From the NCBI GenBank assembly GCA_966210725.1, contig CBIHLN010000078.1, forward strand, positions 1 to 12,789: DNA of 12,789 nt, read 5' to 3'. The position numbers were made by a program, and so were the translations under genes. The stretch is from Lysobacter_C sp966210725. GTDB taxonomy: Bacteria; Pseudomonadota; Gammaproteobacteria; Xanthomonadales; Xanthomonadaceae. This document shows positions 1 to 6,629 of the stretch, piece by piece; position 1 is the first letter of the stretch; the number at the start of each line of letters is the position of its first letter. The notes under the pieces are model-generated. The model did not search any database. It saw nothing but the letters and a program-made list of their open reading frames with translations, and was not told the origin of the DNA.

Positions 1-37
1 CCCGTGGGCCACCCGTCAGGTTTCGAAACCCGCCCCC

Positions 38-391
38 ATGCCGATCTATGCCTTCGAGTGCGCCGCCTGCGGCCACACGTTCGACCGCCTGCAGAAGCTC
101 TCCGATGCCGACCCGACCCAGTGCCCGGAGTGCGCGCAGCCGCAGGTCCGCCGCCAGTTGACCGCACCGCAGTTCCGCCTGGCCGGCGGCGGCTGGTACG
201 AGACCGACTTCAAAAAGGACGGCGACAGGAAGCGCAACCTGGCCGGGGATGCCGGTGCAGGCGACAAGCCGAAGTCGGGCAGTGGCGAGTCGACGACGGC
301 CAGCCCGGCCGCCAAGGCCGATGCAAAACCGGCGAAGGCGGCCGAGTCCAAGCCCGCTACGCCGGCGAAACCCGCGACGCCCTCAAGCTGA
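38..391 (+). CDS. FmdB-family zinc-ribbon regulatory-type protein
   Basis: This encodes a 117-residue protein whose N-terminus has the FmdB/CxxC_CxxC zinc-ribbon signature. It starts MPIYAFEC and carries two cysteine pairs, C8-x-x-C11 and C29-x-x-C32, which should bind one zinc ion. The G50-G52/W53/Y54 segment after the ribbon is also typical of the family. Residues about 60-117 form a low-complexity tail rich in Ala, Lys, Pro, Ser and Thr with repeated KPA/PAK units, probably disordered. The founding member is a putative regulator of formamidase genes in Methylophilus, but most bacterial members have no proven function. The ATG at 38 fits the family start, though no clear Shine-Dalgarno sequence precedes it. 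The gene ends just before a repeat cluster. Family assignment is firm; the cellular role is unknown. Confidence 0.9.
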   Translation: MPIYAFECAACGHTFDRLQKLSDADPTQCPECAQPQVRRQLTAPQFRLAGGGWYETDFKKDGDRKRNLAGDAGAGDKPKSGSGESTTASPAAKADAKPAKAAESKPATPAKPATPSS

Positions 392-408
392 CGCGGCTTC
401 TGCCTTCT

Positions 409-561
409 GTAGGAGCGGCTCCAGCCGCGATGAAACCCGCACGCCATTTGTAGGAGCGACGTAAGTCGCGACCGAGTTATCCGGACCGGCGCGGGTCGCG
501 ACTTACGTCACTCCTACATGTGGACCTTGGGAGTTCGGATCGCGGCTGAAGCCGCTCCTAC
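409..561. repeat. GTAG-type REP cluster 1 (four palindromic units, A-B-B'-A')
   Basis: Four 23-24 bp palindromic units share the skeleton GTAGGAGCG-N8-CGCGA. Unit A is at 409-431 (stem GCGGCT/AGCCGC, 2-nt loop) and unit B at 450-473 (stem GCGAC/GTCGC, loop GTAA). B' at 494-517 and A' at 539-561 are inverted copies, each differing from its partner by one base. Spacers are 18, 20 and 21 bp and look unrelated. The cluster is therefore an A-B dimer followed by its inverse, so the whole region can also fold as one long hairpin. It separates the convergent 3' ends of the zinc-ribbon gene and the DUF3011 gene. The units resemble the GTAG/SMAG REP family of Stenotrophomonas and relatives, which are thought to be moved by RAYT transposases. 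No RAYT gene is in the window. Roles in transcript ending or mRNA protection are possible but not shown. Confidence 0.9.
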
Positions 562-566
562 AGAAG

Positions 567-1040
567 CTAGCGGGCGGCGGTCGCCCGGTTCGCCGGCGCC
601 GCGGCGCTGACGAACACCGCGCTGCAGCCGCGATCGACCCAGACCATGCCGTTGCGGTGGCCCCAGTTGCCGCCTTCCACGCACATCACCTCCGACACCT
701 CGTGCGACAGCCGGGCGGCGCCGCGGAAGGGCAGGGTGCATTCGCGGTAGCCCAGGCCCGGGCTGTCGCAGCGGACCTGGGCCGCTTCGGCGGCGGGGTC
801 GAGGGCGGCCCCGGACGCGTCGGCCTCCGGGGGCGCGACGATGGTCAGGCCGACGCGCATCGTGCCGCGCGAGGCGCCGGCCAGCATGGGGCCGGCCTGG
901 CGGAGCAGCCCGGGCGCGGCGGCGACGGGCAGGTCCACGCCTGCGGCGCGCGGTGCATCGACCCGGGCGACGGCCAGCATCGGGAGCGCGCACAACGCCA
1001 GCGTCAGCATCCCGGAGCGGAGCGTGCGTGCGGTCGTCAT
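567..1040 (-). CDS. Exported DUF3011-type protein
   Basis: This encodes a 157-residue protein. The N-terminus has a basic stretch, a hydrophobic core at about residues 10-24 and an A-V-A motif, so signal peptidase I cleavage after A25 is likely. The C-terminal domain, about residues 89-144, has the pattern I associate with DUF3011. It runs VRCDS...Y98-R-E-C101, then S116-x-x-x-C120, N125-W126-G127, then V133-W134-V135-D136-x-G-C139 and F143. The four cysteines (91, 101, 120, 139) could form two disulfides in the periplasm. Residues 26-88 are Ala/Pro rich and not recognisable. The ATG at 1040 is well supported by an AGGGAG Shine-Dalgarno sequence at 1048-1053, seven bases upstream. It faces the zinc-ribbon gene and diverges from aspS. 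DUF3011 has no assigned function; a cell-surface role would be a guess. Confidence 0.8.
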   Translation of the reverse strand: MTTARTLRSGMLTLALCALPMLAVARVDAPRAAGVDLPVAAAPGLLRQAGPMLAGASRGTMRVGLTIVAPPEADASGAALDPAAEAAQVRCDSPGLGYRECTLPFRGAARLSHEVSEVMCVEGGNWGHRNGMVWVDRGCSAVFVSAAAPANRATAAR

Positions 1041-1293
1041 GGGTCTTCTCCCTGGTGCCGGCCCGCCGTGGGCGTGCCGATCTGCTGGTCCGGAACTTGC
1101 CTTTCACTGTCCTCAGCGACTGCCCCCGGGGTTTCTTGAGGGCGGTGGCACGCGCGTTGCCGGAACCGCAACGGGCGTCTCACTTCGCATGCGACACGGT
1201 CGACACGGTCGGGGCGTGGCTCCAGCGCGCCGACCGAGCCCGCGCGCCGCGCCGAATCGGGCCCGGCCCGCCGCACGGCCGGCAACGTGCCGC

Positions 1294-1299
1294 TAAAAT
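1294..1299 (+). promoter_or_regulatory. Candidate -10 element for aspS
   Basis: TAAAAT is the only AT-rich hexamer in an otherwise very GC-rich stretch and matches five of six bases of the TATAAT consensus. It lies about 86 bases upstream of the aspS start. No good -35 hexamer is visible 16-18 bases upstream. If used, it would give an aspS leader of roughly 80 nt containing both downstream hairpins. Confidence 0.35.
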
Positions 1300-1313
1300 G
1301 GCGCGTCGTGTTG

Positions 1314-1369
1314 CGCGCCCGCCTGCCGGGCGCGTGTTCATCGGCACGCCCGGCACCGCCGGGGTGCCG
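1314..1369 (+). promoter_or_regulatory. Two GC-rich hairpins in the aspS leader
   Basis: Hairpin 1 pairs CGCGCCC (1314-1320) with GGGCGCG (1328-1334) around a 7-nt loop. Hairpin 2 pairs CGGCACC (1351-1357) with GGTGCCG (1363-1369) around a 5-nt loop. Both stems are perfect 7-bp matches. Neither is followed by a T-run, so they do not look like intrinsic terminators. Hairpin 2 ends six bases before the GGAG Shine-Dalgarno sequence at 1376-1379. A role in translation or RNA stability is possible, and chance in GC-rich DNA cannot be excluded. Confidence 0.4.
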
Positions 1370-1384
1370 TCATCCGGAGCCCCC

Positions 1385-3160
<1,776 letters not shown>

Positions 3161-3169
3161 CTCGCCGTT

Positions 3170-3329
3170 GTAGGAGCGGCTCCAGCCGCGATCGCAACTT
3201 GGGTTCCGTTGTAGGAGCGACGTAAGTCGCGACCGCAACACGCCGGTCGGCTGCGTTGGTCGCGACTCACGCCGCTCCTACACGTGTCGCATCCGCGGAC
3301 TTTTCGATCGCGGCTGGAGCCGCTCCTAC
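3170..3329. repeat. GTAG-type REP cluster 2 (four palindromic units, A-B-B'-A')
   Basis: This has the same architecture as the cluster at 409-561. Unit A is at 3170-3192, B at 3211-3234, B' at 3258-3281 and A' at 3307-3329. A and A' are perfect inverse copies over 23 bp. B and B' differ at two positions, one a stem change that leaves a G-T wobble and one in the loop. The spacers are 18, 23 and 25 bp. The first spacer has the same length as in the other cluster but an unrelated sequence. The cluster starts nine bases after the aspS stop codon and ends nine bases before the acetyltransferase ATG, so it fills nearly the whole intergenic space. It may end or protect the aspS transcript. Confidence 0.9.
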
Positions 3330-3332
3330 AAT
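3327..3332 (+). promoter_or_regulatory. Candidate -10 element at the outer edge of a REP unit
   Basis: TACAAT matches five of six bases of the -10 consensus. The first three bases (TAC) end unit A' of the repeat cluster and the other three come from flanking DNA. The acetyltransferase ATG begins six bases after the hexamer, close to where transcription would start, and no Shine-Dalgarno sequence is visible. This would fit a leaderless transcript. No convincing -35 hexamer is seen, so this is tentative. Confidence 0.3.
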
Positions 3333-3338
3333 TGGGCC

Positions 3339-3878
3339 ATGACCGAATCCGCGTCCCTCGCCATCCGCCGCGCCGGCCCCGCCGACGCGGCGGTGCTGTC
3401 GCGCCTTGCTGCGCGTACCTTCACCGAGACCTTCGGCCACCTGTACCCGCCCGACGACCTGCAGGCCTTCCTTGACGAGGCCTATGCCGTCGAGCGGCAG
3501 GCGACGATCCTCGCGCACGCCGACTACGCGGTGTGGCTGCTGGAGGACGCCGGCGTCGCCGTCGGCCACGTCGCCGCGGGGCCCTGCGGGCTGCCGCATG
3601 CCGACGTGCAGGCCGGCGACGGCGAGATCAAGCGCCTGTACGTGCTGGCGTCGCACCAGAACGGCGGCTGGGGCGGGCGTCTGTTCGTCACGGCGGTGCG
3701 CTGGATGCTGCGCGAGGGGCCGAGGACGCTGTGGGTCGGGGTCTGGTCGGGCAACGCGGGCGCGCAGCGGTTCTACGGGCGCCACGGGTTCGAGCACGTC
3801 GGCGATTACATCTTTCCGGTCGGCCGGGTGCGCGACCACGAGTTCATCCTGCGGCGACCCGCAGGCGGCGCTGCGTGA
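3339..3878 (+). CDS. GNAT-family N-acetyltransferase
   Basis: This 179-residue protein has the single-domain GNAT fold and would transfer an acetyl group from acetyl-CoA to an unidentified amine. Motif A at about residues 96-116 reads EIKRLYV followed by Q107-N-G-G-W-G112, matching the Q/R-x-x-G-x-G/A pyrophosphate-binding loop. Motif B at about 139-151 (N139-A-G-A-x-x-F-Y-x-x-H-G-F151) is also typical. The N-terminal segment with F28-T-E-T-F32 and the following DDL...FL...Y pattern resembles polyamine/diamine-acetyltransferase-like GNATs such as PaiA, but substrate assignment from this is weak. The ATG at 3339 is the only start that fits the fold. Its stop codon overlaps the GTG of the hydrolase gene, so the two are probably one operon. 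Regulation may come from the repeat edge just upstream. Confidence 0.88.
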   Translation: MTESASLAIRRAGPADAAVLSRLAARTFTETFGHLYPPDDLQAFLDEAYAVERQATILAHADYAVWLLEDAGVAVGHVAAGPCGLPHADVQAGDGEIKRLYVLASHQNGGWGGRLFVTAVRWMLREGPRTLWVGVWSGNAGAQRFYGRHGFEHVGDYIFPVGRVRDHEFILRRPAGGAA

Positions 3879-4489
3879 GCCGTCCCGTCGTCCTGGTCCA
3901 CGGCCTGTGGATGCCGCGCGCGTCGATGCTGCCGCTGGCGCGCCGGCTGCAGCGTGCCGGCTTCGCGCCGCGCCTGTTCGGCTATTCCACCGTCGCCGGT
4001 GGGCCGGAGGCCGCGGTGCCGCGCCTGGCGGCGATGCTGCGCGACGGCGCCGACGTGGTCGCCCACAGCCTCGGCGGGCTGGTGACCCTGACCGCGCTGC
4101 AGCGCGAACCGGACCTGCCGGTCCAGCGCGTCGTGTGCCTGGGCTCGCCCCTGTGCGGCAGCGCGGCCGCCACCGGGCTGGCGCTGCGCCACCCGTTCGC
4201 GATGACGCTGGGGCGCAGCGCCGACCTGCTGCGCAGCGGCTGCCGGCCGTGGGACGGACAGGCGCAGGTGGGCGTGGTGGCCGGGCGCACGCCGCTAGGG
4301 CTGGGGCAGTTCTTCGGCGGGATCCGCGAGGCGAGCGACGGCACCGTCGCGGTCGCCGAGACCCGCCTGGCGGGCCTGGCCGACCACGTCGTGGTGCCGG
4401 CCAGCCACAGCGGCCTGCTGCTGTCGCCGCGGGCGGCGCAGCAGGCGGTGGCGTTCCTGCGCACGGGACATTTCGAGCACCGGGTCTAA
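3875..4489 (+). CDS. Small alpha/beta hydrolase (lipase/esterase-like)
   Basis: This 204-residue protein has a compact alpha/beta-hydrolase fold. It opens with strand and oxyanion loop VVLVHGLW (residues 5-12). The nucleophile elbow A63-H-S65-L-G-G68 provides the catalytic serine. S154-D155-G-T-V supplies a likely acid, and P175-A-S-H178-S-G supplies the catalytic histidine near the C-terminus. It resembles lipase/PGAP1-like serine hydrolases; the substrate is unknown. No signal peptide is visible, so it is probably cytosolic. I chose the GTG at 3875 because it places the HGLW loop at the usual distance from the N-terminus. It also overlaps the acetyltransferase stop in a GTGA tetranucleotide (3875-3878), a classic translational-coupling arrangement. 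The same frame stays open further upstream, but there it overlaps the acetyltransferase gene and is Arg/Ala-rich nonsense. It ends 50 bases before yebC. Confidence 0.88.
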   Translation: MSRPVVLVHGLWMPRASMLPLARRLQRAGFAPRLFGYSTVAGGPEAAVPRLAAMLRDGADVVAHSLGGLVTLTALQREPDLPVQRVVCLGSPLCGSAAATGLALRHPFAMTLGRSADLLRSGCRPWDGQAQVGVVAGRTPLGLGQFFGGIREASDGTVAVAETRLAGLADHVVVPASHSGLLLSPRAAQQAVAFLRTGHFEHRV

Positions 4490-4498
4490 TGCGGTCCG

Positions 4499-4504
4499 TA
4501 TAAT
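4499..4504 (+). promoter_or_regulatory. Candidate -10 element for yebC
   Basis: TATAAT is a perfect sigma-70 -10 hexamer in a GC-rich setting, ten bases after the hydrolase stop codon and 35 bases before the yebC ATG. The expected start site near 4511 would give a leader of about 30 nt. No clear -35 hexamer lies at the right distance, so the promoter may be extended or activator-dependent. It could drive yebC and the ruvC-ruvA genes separately from the upstream pair. Confidence 0.55.
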
Positions 4505-4539
4505 CGCCGGTCGCTCCGACGCAACAGGTTTGCAGACGC

Positions 4540-5280
4540 ATGGCCGGCCATTCCAAGTGGGCCAACATCCAGCACCGCAAGGGCGCGCAGGACGCCAAGC
4601 GCGGCAAGATGTTCACCAAGATCATCCGCGAGATCTCCGTGGCCGCCCGCAGCGGCGGCGGCGACCCGGCCAACAACCCGCGCCTGCGCACCGCGCTGGA
4701 CAAGGGCCTGGGCGCCAACATGTCCAAGGACGTGCTCGAGCGCGCCATCAAGAAGGCCACCGGTGAGCTGGAAGGCGTCAACTACGAGGAGATCCGCTAC
4801 GAGGGCTACGCCCCGGGCGGCGTCGCGGTGATCGTCGACTGCCTGACCGACAACAAGGTCCGCACCGTGGCCGACGTGCGCCACGCGTTCGGCAAGTTCG
4901 GCGGCAACCTGGGCACCGACGGCTCGGTCGCCTTCATGTTCAACAAGACCGGCGTGCTGAGCTTCGCCCCCGGTGCCGACGAGGACGCGGTGACGGAAGC
5001 GGCCATCGAGGCCGGCGCCGACGACGTGGTGGTGTATCCGGAGGACGGCGCCATCGACGTGCTGACCTCGCCGGACGCCTTCGACGCGGTCAAGGACGCG
5101 ATGCGGGCCGCCGGCCTGGAGCCGGCGCAGGCCGAGGTCACCTGGCGCGCCGACAACGACATCGCCGTCAGCGGCGACACCGCCCAGCAGGTCGTCAAGC
5201 TGCTGGACTGGCTGGAAGACCTCGACGACGTGCAGAACGTCTACTCCAACGCCGAGCTGGGCGAAGACGCGTACGCTTGA
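4540..5280 (+). CDS. yebC: YebC/PmpR family (TACO1-like) translation factor or regulator
   Basis: This 246-residue protein begins with the family signature MAGHSKWANIQHRK and continues through the conserved MFTKIIREI, NNPRLRTAL and YEGYAPGG segments. It keeps the GNLGTDGSV region near residue 125. Length fits the family (about 240-250). YebC-family proteins were first described as DNA-binding regulators (PmpR in Pseudomonas). More recent work assigns members to the ribosome, where they help translation through difficult stretches such as polyproline, like mitochondrial TACO1. I cannot tell which activity dominates here. The ATG at 4540 matches the family start, although the only upstream purine run, AGG at 4526-4528, is rather distant. 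It precedes ruvC by 77 bp, the usual gammaproteobacterial order, and both may share the promoter at 4499-4504. Confidence 0.97.
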   Translation: MAGHSKWANIQHRKGAQDAKRGKMFTKIIREISVAARSGGGDPANNPRLRTALDKGLGANMSKDVLERAIKKATGELEGVNYEEIRYEGYAPGGVAVIVDCLTDNKVRTVADVRHAFGKFGGNLGTDGSVAFMFNKTGVLSFAPGADEDAVTEAAIEAGADDVVVYPEDGAIDVLTSPDAFDAVKDAMRAAGLEPAQAEVTWRADNDIAVSGDTAQQVVKLLDWLEDLDDVQNVYSNAELGEDAYA

Positions 5281-5357
5281 GCGCAGGCTCGGCCAACACG
5301 GGTGCACACCATCACTTCCATTGACGCCGTCGACGCGGCCCGGGTCGGCCGGGACGC

Positions 5358-5879
5358 ATGATCCGCATCCTCGGCATCGACCCGGGTTCGCAGCGCACCG
5401 GCATCGGCGTGATCGACGTGGCCGGCGACGGGCGCTGCACCTACGTGCATTGCGAAGCGCTGAAGCTGCTAGACGCCGACGATTTCCCGGCGCGCCTGGG
5501 CCTGCTGTGCGAAGGGCTGGAGCGCGTGCTGGACGAATGGCAGCCGCAGCACGTGGCGATCGAAACGGTGTTCATGGCCAAGTCCGCGACCTCCGCCCTG
5601 AAGCTCGGGCACGCCCGCGGCGCCGCACTGGCGACGGTGGTGCGGCGGCGGCTGAAGGTGAGCGAATACGCGCCACGCGTGATCAAGCAGTCGCTGGTCG
5701 GCCGCGGCGCCGCCGAGAAGGACCAGGTGCAGCACATGGTGCGATTGCTGCTGAACCTGCCGGGGGTGAAGCTGCAGGCCGATGCCGCCGACGCGCTGGC
5801 TGTCGCCCTCACCCACGCCCACATGAGCGCCACCGCCGACCGCACGGGCGTGAGCGTGGCGATGCTGAGGCGGCGGTGA
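5358..5879 (+). CDS. ruvC: Crossover junction endodeoxyribonuclease RuvC
   Basis: This 173-residue protein is the dimeric nuclease that cuts Holliday junctions symmetrically after RuvAB branch migration. The RNase H-like fold starts with ILGIDPG. The four acidic catalytic residues are all visible: D8, E69 (in AIET), D142 and D145 (in DAADALAVA). They correspond to the E. coli D7/E66/D138/D141 set. The F72-M-A-K75 and N-terminal R13-T-G segments also fit. Length is normal. The ATG at 5358 is chosen because MIRILGIDPG is the usual N-terminus; a weak GGGA lies just upstream. It is separated from ruvA by 133 bp holding an inverted repeat, so ruvA translation is not directly coupled to it. Confidence 0.98.
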   Translation: MIRILGIDPGSQRTGIGVIDVAGDGRCTYVHCEALKLLDADDFPARLGLLCEGLERVLDEWQPQHVAIETVFMAKSATSALKLGHARGAALATVVRRRLKVSEYAPRVIKQSLVGRGAAEKDQVQHMVRLLLNLPGVKLQADAADALAVALTHAHMSATADRTGVSVAMLRRR

Positions 5880-5905
5880 TGCGGCATTTCTCACACGCTT
5901 TTGAT

Positions 5906-5989
5906 CGTCATTCCCGCGAAGGCGGGAATCCAGGGACTGTGTTCTTACGTATTCAACGTCCATGGAGTCCCGCCTTCGCGGGAATGACG
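5906..5989. repeat. Paired inverted repeat of the ATTCCCGC/GCGGGAAT type between ruvC and ruvA
   Basis: Two 27-bp arms, 5906-5932 and 5963-5989, are inverse copies with one mismatch, separated by 30 bp. Each arm is also a palindrome in itself; in the left arm ATTCCCGC (5910-5917) pairs with GCGGGAAT (5922-5929) around GAAG. This is the widespread dispersed small palindrome seen in many beta- and gammaproteobacteria and similar to neisserial dRS3-like elements. In RNA it could form either one long stem-loop or two short hairpins. There is no T-run, so it is not an intrinsic terminator. It ends 11 bases before the ruvA Shine-Dalgarno sequence. Confidence 0.88.
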
Positions 5990-6012
5990 GAACGGGTAAC
6001 AGGAGCCACACC

Positions 6013-6603
6013 ATGATCGGACGCCTCAAGGGCATCGTCGTGCACAAGCAACCGCCGTGGCTGGTGGTGGACGTCAACGGCGTGGGCTACGAGCTGGAGG
6101 CGCCGATGAGCACCTTCTACGACCTGCCCGAGCTCGGCCGCGAGGTGGCGCTGTTCACGCACTACGCGCAGAAGGAGGACAGCGTCTCGCTGTACGGCTT
6201 CCTGCGCGAGGCCGAGCGACGACTGTTCCGCGACGTGCAGAAGGTCACCGGTATCGGCGCGAAGATCGCGCTGGCCGTGCTGTCGGGCATGCCGGTGGAC
6301 GAGTTCGCGCGGCTGGTGCAGGCCGGCGACGTCACCGCGCTGACCCGCATCCCCGGCATCGGCAAGAAAACCGCCGAGCGCATGGTCGTGGAGCTGCGCG
6401 ACCGCGCTGCCGACTTCGCCGGCGCCGGTGCCGTGGCGGGTGGGCAGGGGCTGCCGGGCGACGCCCAGTCCGAAGCCGTGATCGCGCTGCAGCAGCTGGG
6501 CTACAAGCCCGCCGAGGCCGCACGCATGGCCCGTGACGCGACCGAGGCGGGCGACGATGCCGCCACCATCATCCGCAAGGCGCTCAAATCGGCGCTGCGC
6601 TGA
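6013..6603 (+). CDS. ruvA: Holliday junction branch-migration complex subunit RuvA
   Basis: This 196-residue protein binds four-way DNA junctions as a tetramer and loads RuvB. Domain I (about 1-63) is the OB-like fold starting MIGRLKG and carries the acidic pin E55/D56, the same residues as in E. coli. Domain II has two helix-hairpin-helix motifs, V78-T-G-I-G-A-K84 and I113-P-G-I-G-K-K119. A Gly/Ala-rich linker at about 135-150 leads to the RuvB-contacting domain III (about 150-196, EAVIALQQLGYKPAEA). The ATG at 6013 is fixed by a perfect AGGAG at 6001-6005 seven bases upstream. An in-frame extension from 5962 would only translate the inverted repeat. Downstream it is 26 bp from kup rather than next to ruvB, its usual partner. 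Confidence 0.98.
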   Translation: MIGRLKGIVVHKQPPWLVVDVNGVGYELEAPMSTFYDLPELGREVALFTHYAQKEDSVSLYGFLREAERRLFRDVQKVTGIGAKIALAVLSGMPVDEFARLVQAGDVTALTRIPGIGKKTAERMVVELRDRAADFAGAGAVAGGQGLPGDAQSEAVIALQQLGYKPAEAARMARDATEAGDDAATIIRKALKSALR

Positions 6604-6629
6604 TCCACGCTCAAGCAGACAGGACGGCC

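Larger units (their letters stand above)
1041..1384. other. Divergent intergenic region between the DUF3011 gene and aspS
   Basis: This 344-bp gap holds the upstream regions of two divergent genes. Visible elements are the DUF3011 Shine-Dalgarno sequence (1048-1053, minus strand), a tandem 9-bp repeat CGACACGGT at 1192-1200 and 1201-1209, an AT-rich TAAAAT at 1294-1299, and two GC-rich hairpins at 1314-1369. An open frame reads through the region into aspS, but its translation is low-complexity Arg/Ala/Pro and resembles no protein, so I see no gene here. I found no convincing -35/-10 pair for the minus-strand gene. Confidence 0.6.

Noticed and set aside
409..561. CRISPR array
   Set aside because: Units alternate between two subtypes, are palindromic and reverse orientation halfway, with spacers of 18-21 bp. 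There are no cas genes. This is REP-type, not CRISPR.
953..1384. N-terminal extension of aspS by 144 codons
   Set aside because: The extension is low-complexity and absent from the family. AspRS begins MRTHFCG at 1385, with a Shine-Dalgarno sequence just before it.
3267..4781. Minus-strand open frame of 504 codons opposite the acetyltransferase, hydrolase and start of yebC
   Set aside because: It crosses three genes with clear family motifs on the plus strand, and its own translation is Arg/Pro/Ala low-complexity with no recognisable domain.
5321..5349. TTGACG as a -35 element for ruvC
   Set aside because: At 16-18 bases downstream there is only GC-rich sequence and no -10-like hexamer.
5962..6012. 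Upstream start for ruvA inside the inverted repeat
   Set aside because: It would only translate the repeat. The ATG at 6013 has a perfect AGGAG seven bases upstream and gives the standard MIGRLKG start.
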